Positions 32,941 through 42,290 are shown, counted from the first letter of the stretch. The stretch: 64,000 bases of DNA from Myxococcales bacterium (GCA_030652255.1 JAUSAZ010000111.1:1-64000); one strand, 5' to 3'. The notes: generated by a model not told the origin, from the letters alone. A program made the numbers and translations.

Positions 32941-35082
32941 GTGCACCGCCCCCACCGACCGCTCCTCCTCGCAGCCCTCGTCGCGCTCTCCCTCGCCTGC
33001 GGCCAGGCGACCTCCGTCGTCGGCGGTCCGATCGACGCGGCCGCGGCCCCCGACGTCGGCGTCGACCTCGGCGTCGACCTCGGCGCGCCCGACGTCTCCG
33101 ACGCGCCCGACGTCTTCGACGCGCCCGAGGCCCCGGTCGACGCGCCCGACGCGCCTTCGGACGTGCCCTTCGCGTGCGCCCGCGACGCCGACTGCGCGGG
33201 CCGCGCCGAGGGGGCCGTGTGCGAGGTCGCGACGGGCCGCTGCGTGCGCTGCCTCCCCGCCGCCGACACCTGCCCCGCGGGGCAGTTCTGCGTCGCCGGG
33301 TCGAACACCTGCGCGCCCGGCTGCCGCAACGACGAGGGCTGCGCGGCGGGCGCCACCGACGCCGGGGCGGCGCCCGCGCGGCGCTGCGACGTGCTCACCC
33401 GCGCGTGCGTCGAGTGCGTCACCGACGATCACTGCCCCCCGGGCAACCTCTGCGTCGGCAGCCTCTGCGTGACCGGCTGCAACGCCGGGCGCGCCTGCCC
33501 CGCGGGCCTGTCGTGCTGCTCGGGCGCCTGCGTGGACACCCAGTCCAACGTCGCGGCCTGCGGCGCCTGCGACCAGCGCTGCGCGGTGCCCAACGGCGCG
33601 GCGGCGTGCCTCAACGGCACCTGCAGCGTCGCGACCTGCACGCCCCCCAACGCCGACTGCGACATGGCGGCGGGCAACGGCTGCGAGGTCAACACCCAGG
33701 GCGACCTCGCCCACTGCGGCGCCTGCAACGCCGCCTGCCCGACGCGCGCCAACGCCACCAGCACCTGCACCGCGGGCGCGTGCGGCTTCACCTGCAACAC
33801 CGGCTTCGAGAACTGCGACGGCGACGCGAGCAACGGCTGCGAGGTCGACACCCGCGCGAGCGCGAGCCACTGCGGCGGCTGCGGCCGTGCGTGCGCGCCG
33901 CCCAACGCCGCCGGGGCCTGCGTCGCGGGCGCGTGCACCGTCGGGGCCTGCGCGGCGAACTTCGGCGACTGCGACGGCAACCCGAGCAACGGCTGCGAGG
34001 TCGACACGCGCAGCAGCGCCTCGCACTGCGGGGCGTGCGCCGCCGCGTGCCCGGCCCCGGCCAACAGCGTGCCCGCGTGCGTGGGGTCGACCTGCCTTCG
34101 CACCTGCGCCGTGGGCTTCGACGACTGCGACCTCGTGGAGGGCAACGGCTGCGAGGTCAACCTGCGCACCAGCAACGCCCACTGCGGGCGCTGCGGGCAG
34201 GCCTGCACCCTCGCCAACGGGAGCGCGACCTGCGTGAGCGGGACCTGCACGCTCACCGCCTGCGCCGCGGGCTACGGCGACTGCGACGCGTCGCGCGCCA
34301 ACGGCTGCGAGGTGGACCTCAACACCGCCGCGGCGTCGTGCGGCGCCTGCGGGCGGGCGTGCGCGGCCCCGGCCAACGCGAGCGCCGTGTGCGCGGCGGG
34401 CGCCTGCGGCTACACCTGCAACCCCGGCTTCGGCGACTGCGACGGCATGGCCGCCAACGGGTGCGAGGTCGACCTCGCGACCAGCGTCGCCCACTGCGGC
34501 CGCTGCGGCGCGACCTGCGCGACGGGCGTGTGCACCGGCGGGGTGTGCCAGCCCGCGCGCTGCGACGACCGGGTGCGCAACGGCGCGGAGACCGACGTCG
34601 ACTGCGGCGGGTCGGGCACCTGCCCGCGCTGCCCACTGTGCCTCGGGTGCGCGAGCGGCGCGGACTGCGTCCACGGGGCGTGCAGCGCGGCGGGGCGCTG
34701 CACCTTCCGGACGCAGGTGACGGTGGGCTGGTTCGACTCGTGTCAGGGCCCCGACCGCGCGGGCGCCATCGTCCGGGTGTCGTCGGTGCCCGCGGGCGAC
34801 TACGTGGTCACCGCGCTGCCGAGCGCGGGCATCGTCTGGAGCAGCGTGTCGCTCCCCGGGCAGGGCTGGTCGTGGCGCGTCCCCTGCGAGAACCTCTCGG
34901 TCCCCGCGCTCTCGACGGGCTCGACGTACTACGCGACCCCGGAGGCGGCCTTCGCGGGGCTGCCCACCACCACGAGCACGGTGCCCTTCGCGGGCGGTGA
35001 GCTCCGCTGCTTCTTCACCGACAGCGCGTGCAGCGACAACCGCGGCAGCAGCATCTTCGCGATGGAGCGCGTCTGCCCGTAG
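32941..35082 (+). CDS. Cys-rich lipoprotein with NGCEV-type repeats
   Basis: The 713-aa protein has a lipoprotein signal (LVALSLAC), an Asp/Ala/Pro linker, and a Cys-rich N-terminal section with one Stig1-like unit. Six repeats of the form CDGDxSNGCEVDTRxSxxHCGxCGxxC then run over about residues 235-535. The last 140 residues are different and end with TVGWFDSC...FAMERVCP, perhaps a separate beta-rich module. The GTG start is at 32941, 27 bp after the previous stop, so the two lipoproteins are likely co-transcribed. NGCEV repeats are frequent in myxobacterial exported proteins, and their function is not known. Confidence 0.8.
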   Translation: MHRPHRPLLLAALVALSLACGQATSVVGGPIDAAAAPDVGVDLGVDLGAPDVSDAPDVFDAPEAPVDAPDAPSDVPFACARDADCAGRAEGAVCEVATGRCVRCLPAADTCPAGQFCVAGSNTCAPGCRNDEGCAAGATDAGAAPARRCDVLTRACVECVTDDHCPPGNLCVGSLCVTGCNAGRACPAGLSCCSGACVDTQSNVAACGACDQRCAVPNGAAACLNGTCSVATCTPPNADCDMAAGNGCEVNTQGDLAHCGACNAACPTRANATSTCTAGACGFTCNTGFENCDGDASNGCEVDTRASASHCGGCGRACAPPNAAGACVAGACTVGACAANFGDCDGNPSNGCEVDTRSSASHCGACAAACPAPANSVPACVGSTCLRTCAVGFDDCDLVEGNGCEVNLRTSNAHCGRCGQACTLANGSATCVSGTCTLTACAAGYGDCDASRANGCEVDLNTAAASCGACGRACAAPANASAVCAAGACGYTCNPGFGDCDGMAANGCEVDLATSVAHCGRCGATCATGVCTGGVCQPARCDDRVRNGAETDVDCGGSGTCPRCPLCLGCASGADCVHGACSAAGRCTFRTQVTVGWFDSCQGPDRAGAIVRVSSVPAGDYVVTALPSAGIVWSSVSLPGQGWSWRVPCENLSVPALSTGSTYYATPEAAFAGLPTTTSTVPFAGGELRCFFTDSACSDNRGSSIFAMERVCP

Positions 35083-35091
35083 CGGGCGCCC

Positions 35092-36036
35092 TCAGCGGCA
35101 GACCAGGGCGCTCGACGGCGTGGAGTACGCCGGGTCTTCGGGCTTGGCGGCGGCGGCGCGCGGCGACGACTCCCCGACCGGCGGGCCGTGCTCATAGCCC
35201 GGGGGGATCGGCTCCATCAGCGCGAGCAGGGCGTCGTCGTCGAGCGGCGTCGCGTCGCCCTTCTCCCAGTCCTTGTCGAGCCAGGGCCAGAGCGGACCGC
35301 CGTCCTGGCAGCCCAGCACCCGCTCGGCGGGGGTGCACGCCACGCGCACGTGGAAGTGGTCGTCGTGCGGCGCGCTGTCGCCCGGCTGCACGAGCACCAG
35401 GTCGGCGCGCTCCACCAGCCACGACGGCGCGCCCGTGCGCCGCGCGTGGTCGAGGACGAGGGCCTTGATCCATGCCGCGCAGAACACCCGGATGACCCCG
35501 ACGTGGGGGTCTTGCAGGAGCGCCTCGACGAGGCGCCAGTTGCGCGCGGCGTCGAAGCGCAGCGGCGTCGCCACCCCGATGGAGGCCCCCGCGCGGTTGA
35601 AGCGCACGAAGCCCGGGGAGACCACCGGCCGGTCGGTGACGGCGTCGCGGGCGAAGTAGAGCAGGTCGACGTCGCGGCCGTTGCGGTGCGAGTGGTGCCG
35701 CGTGACGAGCCCGCCGCGCAGGCCCGAGAGGTCGCCCACCTTGAGGGGCACCGCGACGCCGTCGCGCATCACCGCGCGAGCCGAGCGGCGCACCATCCCG
35801 ACGAGGCGGTCGGTGCCGAAGTGCAGCCCGCCCGCGGTCTCCGTGCGCAGCGCCTCGAAGCCGGGGCCGCGGTCGGGGAGCCGGCTGCCGTGCGCGAGCC
35901 AGCCGGTGCTGGGCTTGCCGCGCGAGCCGCCCTCGGGCGAGGCCGCGCCGGGCAGCAGGTGCGCGCAGCCGCCCAGGGCGTGCGCGAGGAGGAGCGAAGC
36001 CACGACCCGACTGGCGCCGCGTGCGGAGGTGATCAC
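35092..36036 (-). CDS. mepA: Penicillin-insensitive murein endopeptidase MepA family (M74)
   Basis: This 314-aa exported protein has a lipoprotein-type signal (LLLAHALGGC). The LAS-family zinc site is complete: HSHRNGRDVDLLY (His and Asp, about residues 115-125) and HDDHFHVRVAC (about 220-230). MepA enzymes cut D-Ala-meso-DAP cross-links in peptidoglycan. The E. coli enzyme is 274 aa; here extra C-terminal residues carry Pro/Ala sequence. It converges on the Cys-rich lipoprotein gene with 9 bp between stops. Family identity is secure and substrate specificity inferred. Confidence 0.88.
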   Translation of the reverse strand: MITSARGASRVVASLLLAHALGGCAHLLPGAASPEGGSRGKPSTGWLAHGSRLPDRGPGFEALRTETAGGLHFGTDRLVGMVRRSARAVMRDGVAVPLKVGDLSGLRGGLVTRHHSHRNGRDVDLLYFARDAVTDRPVVSPGFVRFNRAGASIGVATPLRFDAARNWRLVEALLQDPHVGVIRVFCAAWIKALVLDHARRTGAPSWLVERADLVLVQPGDSAPHDDHFHVRVACTPAERVLGCQDGGPLWPWLDKDWEKGDATPLDDDALLALMEPIPPGYEHGPPVGESSPRAAAAKPEDPAYSTPSSALVCR

Positions 36037-36104
36037 GACCCCGAAGCTAGCGCCGCGCCGCGAAGGTCACCAGAGGGGGAGAGCGACGCAAGTGCGCGAG
36101 GCCG

Positions 36105-37109
36105 TCAGGGATCTCCCTCCAGGGTCACCACCACGCTCCCGCGCTTGTGCCCGCTGTCGACGCGGGCGTGCGCCTCGGCGATGCGGGACAGCGGCATCGA
36201 GGCGTCGATCACCGCCCGGTACACGCCGTCGCGCGCGAGCTCCACGAGGCGGCGCACGTCCTCCGGGCGCTCGGCGGCCACGCCCGCGATCACCCGGTGC
36301 CCCGAGAGCCGCCCCTGCCACGGGGCCGCGAGCTGGCCGCCGAGCCCGCACACCACGCGCAGGAGGCGCCCGCCCGGGGCGAGCACGCGGCGGCAGCGGG
36401 CGTAGTCGGTGGCGCCGACGCAGTCCATGACCACGTCCCAGCGCGCGTCGCCGCGGGTGAAGTCCTCGGCGTGGTAGTCGATGACCCGCGCCGCGCCGAG
36501 CTCCGTCACCAGCGAGGCGTTGGCCGCGCTGCACACCGCGGTGACCTCCGCCCCGTCGTGCCGCGCGAGCTGCACCGCGGCGACCCCGACGGCGCCCGAC
36601 GCGCCGAGCACCAGCACGCGCTCGCCGGGCTTCAGGCGAGCCGCGCGGAGGTAGTGGAGCGCGGTGGTTCCGCCGAAGAGGAGGGCGGAGGCCTCGTCCC
36701 AGGAGAGGGCCTCGGGCTTCGGCGCGACGGCGCCGTCCTCGCGCACGCAGACGTAGCCCGCGTGCGCGCCCATCGCCGCGCCCAGGAAGGCCACCACCGC
36801 GTCGCCCACGCGGAAGCGCGTGACCCCGGCGCCCACCGCCTCGACCACGCCCGCGCACTCGGTCCCCAGGATGGGCTGTCGCGGGCCGCTCCACCCCAGC
36901 GCGAGGCGCACGAGCAGGCCCATCCCCTCGGGGACGCGGCGCGCGCGAACCCGGGCGTCGCCCGACGAGACCGTCGCGGCCTTGATGCGGATCAGCAGGT
37001 CGCGGGGCCCCGGGGTCGGGCGCGCGACCTCGCGCAGCGTCAGCACGTCCGGCGCGCCGTAGCGGGTCACGACGGCGGCGCGCATCGTCAGGGGTCCATG
37101 ATTCGTCAT
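36105..37109 (-). CDS. Zinc-independent alcohol dehydrogenase / quinone oxidoreductase-type reductase
   Basis: This 334-aa medium-chain dehydrogenase/reductase has an N-terminal GroES-like domain (MRAAVVTRYGAPDVLTLREV, ILGTECAGVVEAVG) and a Rossmann domain with VLVLGASGAVGVAAVQLA near residue 165. Structural and catalytic zinc cysteines are missing, so it belongs to the zinc-free NAD(P)-dependent quinone/enone reductase branch. ATG 37109 is used; ATG 37085 is possible. It is divergent from a LysR gene 75 bp away, the typical layout in which the regulator controls the enzyme. Confidence 0.87.
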   Translation of the reverse strand: MTNHGPLTMRAAVVTRYGAPDVLTLREVARPTPGPRDLLIRIKAATVSSGDARVRARRVPEGMGLLVRLALGWSGPRQPILGTECAGVVEAVGAGVTRFRVGDAVVAFLGAAMGAHAGYVCVREDGAVAPKPEALSWDEASALLFGGTTALHYLRAARLKPGERVLVLGASGAVGVAAVQLARHDGAEVTAVCSAANASLVTELGAARVIDYHAEDFTRGDARWDVVMDCVGATDYARCRRVLAPGGRLLRVVCGLGGQLAAPWQGRLSGHRVIAGVAAERPEDVRRLVELARDGVYRAVIDASMPLSRIAEAHARVDSGHKRGSVVVTLEGDP

Positions 37110-37184
37110 GGGGCCTGAGCGTGGCGACGGGGCGACGCCCTGGAAACCCACGAATTCGTGCGCCCGCTGTGCGAGGATGCACAG

Positions 37185-38057
37185 GTGAACTGGGACGACC
37201 TGCGCTACGCCCTGGCCGTCGCCCGCGCGCAGACCCTGAGCGGCGCCGCGGAGGCCCTCGGGGTGAGCCACACGACCGTCGGGCGACGCCTGCGCTCCCT
37301 CGACGAGCGGCTCGGGGTCCGCCTCTTCGACGCCACGCCGGAGGGCTTCCACCCCACCGCGGCGGGCGCCGACCTCGTGGCGGTCGCCGAGCGCATCGAG
37401 GCCGACACGCTCTCGCTCGAAGGCCGCGTGCTCGGCCGCGACGAGCGGCTCTCCGGCGCCCTCCGGGTGTCGGCCATGGAGCTGGTCTTCCGGGCCTTTC
37501 GGGAGGCCTTCACGGGCTTCGCGGCGCGGTACCCGAGCGTGGCGCTGACGGTCACGGCGAGCGACGACGAGGTCTCGCTCGCGCGCCGCGAGGCCGACGT
37601 GGTGCTGCGGCTCACCAACAAGCCGCCCGTGCAGCTCGTGGGCCGGCGCGTGGGCAGGATGCAGTTCGTCGCCTACGCCGCGCGCTCGCTGGCGGCGCGG
37701 GTCGGCGAGGGCGCCCCCCTCGGGGCCTACCCCTGGATCCACTGGGACGAGCGCCTCGGCGCCGACTGGCTCGACGCGTGGCTCGCGCAGCACGCGCCCG
37801 GCGCGTCCATCGTGATGCGCGTCGACGTGAGCGCCGCGGCGATGCACGAGCTCATCGCGGCCGGGGTGGGGGTGCAGTTCCTCGCGAGCGTCGAGGGCGA
37901 CGCCGACCCCTCGCTGGTGCGCGTCGGCCCGGTCGATCCCTTCGCGAGCCGCGACCTGTGGGTGCTCACGCTCCCCGAGCTCCGCGACACGCCGCGCGTG
38001 CGGGCCTTCACCGACCACATGGCCGAGCGCCTCCGCGCGACGCTCGCGCAACGTTGA
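37185..38057 (+). CDS. LysR family transcriptional regulator
   Basis: This 290-aa regulator has an N-terminal winged helix (NWDDLRYALAVARAQTLSGAAEALGVSHTTVGRRLRSLDERLGVRLFD) and a C-terminal effector-binding domain (LSGALRVSAMEL onwards). GTG 37185 is chosen because GAGGA lies upstream and the HTH begins immediately, as in most LysR proteins. It is divergent from the zinc-independent reductase, its likely target. Autoregulation from the shared 75-bp region is expected. Confidence 0.88.
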   Translation: MNWDDLRYALAVARAQTLSGAAEALGVSHTTVGRRLRSLDERLGVRLFDATPEGFHPTAAGADLVAVAERIEADTLSLEGRVLGRDERLSGALRVSAMELVFRAFREAFTGFAARYPSVALTVTASDDEVSLARREADVVLRLTNKPPVQLVGRRVGRMQFVAYAARSLAARVGEGAPLGAYPWIHWDERLGADWLDAWLAQHAPGASIVMRVDVSAAAMHELIAAGVGVQFLASVEGDADPSLVRVGPVDPFASRDLWVLTLPELRDTPRVRAFTDHMAERLRATLAQR

Positions 38058-38436
38058 TGGGGGACGATCCCTGCGCCCGCGTGGCGCCAGCGGCCGCATC
38101 GGGAGGGAAGAACCGCAAGGGTCGCAAGGGTCGCAAGGGTCGCAAGGATGGCAAAGGTCACAAGGGTTGCGACGTGGGGTTCGATCCGCGCTGGCGCATC
38201 GGCCCCGCGAGACGATCCGAACGCCTGCGCGCCCCTGGGGGGGGGACCCCTCCCGCTCCCTTGTGACCTTCATGACCCTTCGACCCTTGCGACCCTTGCG
38301 ACCCTTGCGGTTCCTCCCTCCCCCCGACGCGGCCGCAGCCGTAGCAGCCCTCCCCCAACGCCCACACGATCGGCGAGAGCGACGCAGCGCCCCCGTGTGC
38401 TCGCGCGCACGGCGCCCTGCGTGCTAGCTCCGTGAC
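38058..38436. other. 379-bp gene-free region dominated by a long inverted repeat
   Basis: No credible reading frame is found between the LysR and AraC genes. Positions 38101-38323 are a near-perfect inverted repeat, described separately. The final 113 bp before the AraC start should hold its promoter, but no clear -35/-10 pair is visible. Confidence 0.7.
38101..38323. repeat. Long imperfect inverted repeat built from 9-bp tandem units
   Basis: The left arm, 38101-38166, contains tandem GCAAGGGTC units. The right arm, 38258-38323, is its reverse complement with only a few mismatches and a 1-nt offset. The loop is 91 nt (38167-38257). The arms share GGGAGGGA, three to four GCAAGGGTC units and AAGGTCACAAGGG. 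As RNA this would form a very long hairpin. It is between two co-oriented regulator genes. Confidence 0.75.
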
Positions 38437-39327
38437 ATGCCCCCGCTCCGCCCCATCGCGCGCGACGACCTGCCCGCCAGGGGCTCCACCGTCGTGGCCG
38501 CGATGCAGCTGCGCCACGACGGCGAGGCGCCCTGCCGTACGCCGGTCACGCACAGCTACGCGGCGCTCGGCTTCTACACGGGCGGCGGATCGCGCGTCGA
38601 GGTGCGGGGCGAGTGGAACCTCCGCGAGGGCGACCTCCTGCTCATCCCCGCGGGCGAGGCCCACCGCACGCTCGACGCGCGGCGCGCAGAGTTCTGGGGC
38701 CTGTCGTTCTGCGTGCCTTGCTTCGCCGCGGACGACGCCTCCACGCTCCTCGCGCCCTTCGAGCGGGTGCGCGACGGCGCCGCGGCGGTCGTCCACGTCC
38801 CCGCGGCTCGGCACGAGTACCTCACCGGGCTCTTCCGGGAGCTCGAGCGCATCGGCCGCGCGCCGCGACGCCCGAGCGACACCCTCGACGCCGTGCAGAG
38901 AAGCCTGCTCACGCTGATCCTGGCGGAGGCCGTCTCGGCGTCGGGCGCAGACGACCCGCCTCGCGCCGCAGGGGGCGGCGTGGCCGTCGAGGCCCTCCGC
39001 TACATCGAGCGCAACTGCCTCCGCCCGCTCACCCTCGGCGACGTCGCCGCCGCGGTGGGCCGGAGCCCCGCGTACGTCACCACGGCGCTCACGCGCGCCA
39101 CGGGGAGGAGCGCGGTGCAGTGGATCGTGAGCGGACGGATGGCCGAGGCGCGGCGCCTGCTGCTGCACTCCGACGAGATGATCGACGTCGTCACCGAGCG
39201 CGTCGGATACGCCGACCCCACGCACTTCATCCGGATGTTTCGCCGCGAGCACGGCGCCACGCCGGCCGCGTGGCGAGCCGCGCGCACGAGCACGGGTGGG
39301 GTTCAGCGGCTCTCGCGGACCCCGTAG
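38437..39327 (+). CDS. AraC family transcriptional regulator
   Basis: This 296-aa protein has an N-terminal cupin-like sensory domain (LREGDLLLIPAGEAHRTL near residue 70) and a C-terminal double HTH domain. The latter includes ALRYIERNCLRPLTLGDVAAAVGRSPAYVTTALTRATG and ERVGYADPTHFIRMFRREHGATPAAWR, the AraC signature. The ATG at 38437 lies just after the repeat-containing intergenic region. It converges with a thioredoxin-reductase-like gene (10 bp between stops). Its target is unknown. Confidence 0.88.
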   Translation: MPPLRPIARDDLPARGSTVVAAMQLRHDGEAPCRTPVTHSYAALGFYTGGGSRVEVRGEWNLREGDLLLIPAGEAHRTLDARRAEFWGLSFCVPCFAADDASTLLAPFERVRDGAAAVVHVPAARHEYLTGLFRELERIGRAPRRPSDTLDAVQRSLLTLILAEAVSASGADDPPRAAGGGVAVEALRYIERNCLRPLTLGDVAAAVGRSPAYVTTALTRATGRSAVQWIVSGRMAEARRLLLHSDEMIDVVTERVGYADPTHFIRMFRREHGATPAAWRAARTSTGGVQRLSRTP

Positions 39328-39337
39328 GGGGACACGG

Positions 39338-40255
39338 TCACAGCGCCCCGCTCGATGCGAGCTCCATCGTGAGCGCGCCGTTGATCGCCGCCGCGGCCTG
39401 GACGCCCGCCGCGGCCGCGAAGATGGCGCCCTGCATCCGGGTCGTGAGGTCGCCCGAGGCGTAGATGCCAGCGACGGAGGTCTCGCGCGTCATCGGGTCG
39501 ACCCGCACGAAGCCGTCGTCGTCGAGCCCGACGCCGAGCGCGCGCACCAGCCCCACCTGCCGCTGGGGCGGGTGGGCGAAGAGCGCCTCGCAGGGCACCC
39601 GGGCGCCGTCCGTGAGCTCGACCGCCTGGAGCTGCTGACCGTCCGCCACGAGGCGGGCGAGCGGGGCCGTCTCGATGCGCACGCCCGCCGCCCGCAGGCG
39701 TTCGAGCGAGTCCTCTGGCACCTCGAAGGCGCCGCCCGTGAAGGCGACCACGTCGCGCGTCCAGGCGCGCAGCAGGATCGCGAAGGGCACCAGGTGCGCG
39801 AGGTCCGCCGCGCGGGCCAGGTAGCCCCAGGGGCGATCCTGCACCTCCCAGCCATGGCAATAGGGGCACTGGAAGACCGCGTGTCCCCACAGCTCACGAA
39901 GCCCGTCGATCGCGGGCAGCTCGTCGATCATCCCGGTGCAGAGGAGCACCCGGCGCGCCTCGACGATCTCCTCGCCGACCGCGACCTGGAACGCGCCGCT
40001 CGACCCGGTGAGCCCACCAACGGGCGCGTCGCGCACCTCGACCTTCGGGTACGCCACGAGCTGCTCCCGGCCGACCGCGCGAAACTCATCGGGGGGTGTG
40101 CCGTCGCGGGTGACGAAGTTGTGGATGTGCACCGCCGCCGCGTTGCGCCGCGGCCCCGCGTCGCAGAGCAGCACGCGCTTGCGCGCCCGACCGAGCGCGA
40201 GCGCGGCGGAGAGGCCCGCGGGGCCCCCTCCCACGATGATGACGTCGTACGACAT
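39338..40255 (-). CDS. Thioredoxin-reductase-like NAD(P)/FAD oxidoreductase
   Basis: This 305-aa flavoprotein has the FAD-binding GGGPAG at residue 8-13, a redox-type CPYC in FQCPYCHGWE near 130, and the C-terminal FAD motif GIYASGDL near 277. It lacks a clear second GxGxxG NADPH motif and is related to the short TrxR-like reductases. Whether it reduces thioredoxin or another disulfide partner cannot be said. ATG 40255 follows GGAGAC. The 247 bp upstream to 40502 show no gene. Confidence 0.85.
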   Translation of the reverse strand: MSYDVIIVGGGPAGLSAALALGRARKRVLLCDAGPRRNAAAVHIHNFVTRDGTPPDEFRAVGREQLVAYPKVEVRDAPVGGLTGSSGAFQVAVGEEIVEARRVLLCTGMIDELPAIDGLRELWGHAVFQCPYCHGWEVQDRPWGYLARAADLAHLVPFAILLRAWTRDVVAFTGGAFEVPEDSLERLRAAGVRIETAPLARLVADGQQLQAVELTDGARVPCEALFAHPPQRQVGLVRALGVGLDDDGFVRVDPMTRETSVAGIYASGDLTTRMQGAIFAAAAGVQAAAAINGALTMELASSGAL

Positions 40256-40502
40256 GCCCGGGTCTCCTCGATGCTGTAGGTCGCCCGCAGACTCCGCCAA
40301 CGGGCGGAGGTGCGGGGCGCCGCGCTTGCGCGCCTCGATGCAGGGGTACTCGTAGCGCCGCTCCCCGGCGCACGGCAGGGCGTGGCCTTCGACCCGATCG
40401 GCGTCGTTATGGATCGCCGGACGATGGAGGTAGCTGCGGTCGCGAGCCCTCGGGGGGTGCCCTCATGGACGCCGCGAATAGCGCTGCGGTAGCTTCGAAT
40501 CG

Positions 40503-41300
40503 ATGTTGCCCACCCGCGTCGAGGTCGGATCGGACGTCTATCGCGCGACCACGGTGCAGGGGCCCTACCCTGCGTTCGACTCCGGGTGGGTCGCGCTGCG
40601 GCGCGCCTTCGCGCTGTTTCGTCGGTGCCTGCCGACGCTCGCGCGGGCGGCGTCCCCGGTGCTGGTGCCGCTCGCCGTGTGCGAAGCGCTCTCGGGCTTT
40701 CTGCCGCGGTACCACGACGCGATGCTGTTCATCCCGCCCGCGTCGGCCCTGCTCAACGCCCTGGCGATGGGGTGGACCTCGGGCGTCACAGCGCACGTCG
40801 CCTGGCGCCAGGTCGAGGGGCGCGCCGTCACCGTCCGCGAAGCCCGCGCGGTGGGGAGCGAGCTGGTCTGGCGGATGTTCGCCGCGCGCTTCTCCTACGC
40901 GATGCACCTCATCATCGGAGCGATCCTGTGGGTGGTGCCGGGGCTGTACTGGGCGGGCAAGTACGGCCTGGCCGAGCCCGTCGTGTACTTCGAGCGCTCG
41001 CGATGCCCCTCGGAGGCCATGGCCCGGAGCGCGGCGCTGACCTCGGGCGTCACCTGGCGCGTCACCGGCGTGATGCTCGTCGTCGGCGCCGCCTGGCTCG
41101 TCGGACTGTTCTCGGCGGACTTTCTCGTGAGCCTCTCCGGGGCGGCTGCGTGGCGCGTCGTGAGCGGCGCGCTCCTTCACCTCGTCGCGCCCTTCGTCCT
41201 GACCTTCGCGTCGGTGCTCCGGATGGTGATCTACCTCGGCCTCGCGGGCGTCGTGCCGGAGCGCACCGCAGACGTCGCCCGCGCCAGCGCCGATCGCTGA
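40503..41300 (+). CDS. YciC/DUF975-like integral membrane protein
   Basis: This 265-aa protein has about five to six hydrophobic helices. The GLYWAGKYGLAEPVVYFERSRCPSEAMARSAALTSG segment resembles the conserved central part of YciC/glycerophosphodiester-phosphodiesterase-type membrane domains (P-V...E...xAMxRSxxLTxG). Function is unknown. It is the first of a same-strand series with 41370 and 42360, each separated by about 70 bp, so co-transcription is possible but not certain. Confidence 0.7.
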   Translation: MLPTRVEVGSDVYRATTVQGPYPAFDSGWVALRRAFALFRRCLPTLARAASPVLVPLAVCEALSGFLPRYHDAMLFIPPASALLNALAMGWTSGVTAHVAWRQVEGRAVTVREARAVGSELVWRMFAARFSYAMHLIIGAILWVVPGLYWAGKYGLAEPVVYFERSRCPSEAMARSAALTSGVTWRVTGVMLVVGAAWLVGLFSADFLVSLSGAAAWRVVSGALLHLVAPFVLTFASVLRMVIYLGLAGVVPERTADVARASADR

Positions 41301-41369
41301 CCGCCGCCCCGACGGCGCCGCGCAGGCGCGCTGGTCACCCGCCCCGGTCGATGGCACACGTCGTCCACG

Positions 41370-42290
41370 ATGGGACGATTCGACGACCGCGCCACCCGGC
41401 CCCCCCGCGGACCCGCGGACCTCCTCCGCTGGCGGCTCGACAAGCTCCGCGGCGCCGGGGCCGCCCGGGTGAAGGACGAGATCACCGGCGCGCCGCTGCG
41501 CCCCAACGACGGCAGCGCGCTGCGCGACCTGCCCGCCTCGCTCACGTGGATCGGCCACGCCAGCTTCGTCCTGCGCCTCGGCGGCCGGGTGATGGCGATC
41601 GACCCCATCTGGTCGGAGCGCATCCACGGGGTCGTGCGGCGGCTGGTGGCGCCGGGCGTCGCGCTGGAGGACGTCCCCCGCATCGAGACGGTGCTCGTCT
41701 CCCACAACCACTTCGACCACCTCGACGTCCCCACCCTCCGCCGCATCGGTCCGTCGGCGCGATACCTCGTCCCCCTCGGCAACGCGGGGGTGCTCCGCGA
41801 GGCCGGGCTCTCGGACGTCGTCGAGCTCGACTGGTGGGAGACCCACCGCGAGGGCGACGTCGAGTACACGTTGGTGCCGGCGCGGCACTGGTCGATGCGC
41901 ATGCCGTGGACGCGCAACGAGATGCTCTGGGGCGGCTGGGTCATCCGCGCGCCGGAGGGGGTCGCGTACCACTCGGGCGACACCGCAGCCTTCGAGGGCT
42001 TCGCCGAGATCGGCCGGCGCTGCGGCCCCATCGACTGGGCCATGCTCCCCGTCGGCGCGTACGAGCCGCGGTGGTTCATGGAGCCGCAGCACATGAACCC
42101 CGACGACGCGGTGGCGGCCTTCGAGGCGCTGGGCGCGCGCACCTTCGTCGCGATGCACTGGGGCACCTTCAAGCTCACCGACGAGGCGCTGCACCTGCCG
42201 CCCGCGCGCACCCGCGAACTCTGGCAGGAGCGGGGCATCGACCCGGCGCGGCTCTGGATCCTCGACGTCGGCGAGACGCGGGGGCTCTGA
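41370..42290 (+). CDS. MBL-fold metal-dependent hydrolase (UlaG/NAPE-PLD-like)
   Basis: This 306-aa hydrolase has WIGHASFVLRL near residue 58 and the zinc motif SHNHFDHLD (HxHxDH) near 110. Further ligands are in PARHWSM near 172, YHSGDTA near 200 and AMHWGTF near 262. This set matches the NAPE-phospholipase-D/UlaG branch of the metallo-beta-lactamase fold. It likely hydrolyses a phosphodiester or lactone; the substrate is unknown. ATG 41370; no signal peptide, so it is cytoplasmic. Confidence 0.85.
   Translation: MGRFDDRATRPPRGPADLLRWRLDKLRGAGAARVKDEITGAPLRPNDGSALRDLPASLTWIGHASFVLRLGGRVMAIDPIWSERIHGVVRRLVAPGVALEDVPRIETVLVSHNHFDHLDVPTLRRIGPSARYLVPLGNAGVLREAGLSDVVELDWWETHREGDVEYTLVPARHWSMRMPWTRNEMLWGGWVIRAPEGVAYHSGDTAAFEGFAEIGRRCGPIDWAMLPVGAYEPRWFMEPQHMNPDDAVAAFEALGARTFVAMHWGTFKLTDEALHLPPARTRELWQERGIDPARLWILDVGETRGL

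Noticed and set aside
31543..34674. 1043-aa open frame on the minus strand
   Set aside because: Antisense to two Cys-rich lipoprotein genes; Ala/Val/Arg-rich with no recognisable motif.
38176..38190. tRNA-like GGTTCGATCC T-loop within the loop of the long inverted repeat
   Set aside because: No acceptor stem, D-arm or anticodon arm can be drawn around it; chance match.
15061..38323. Retron or group II intron interpretation of the long inverted repeats
   Set aside because: No reverse transcriptase or maturase gene is found near any of them.
40310..40492. 60-aa open frame between the flavoprotein and YciC-like genes
   Set aside because: No ribosome-binding site, no domain and weak coding pattern; left as intergenic.
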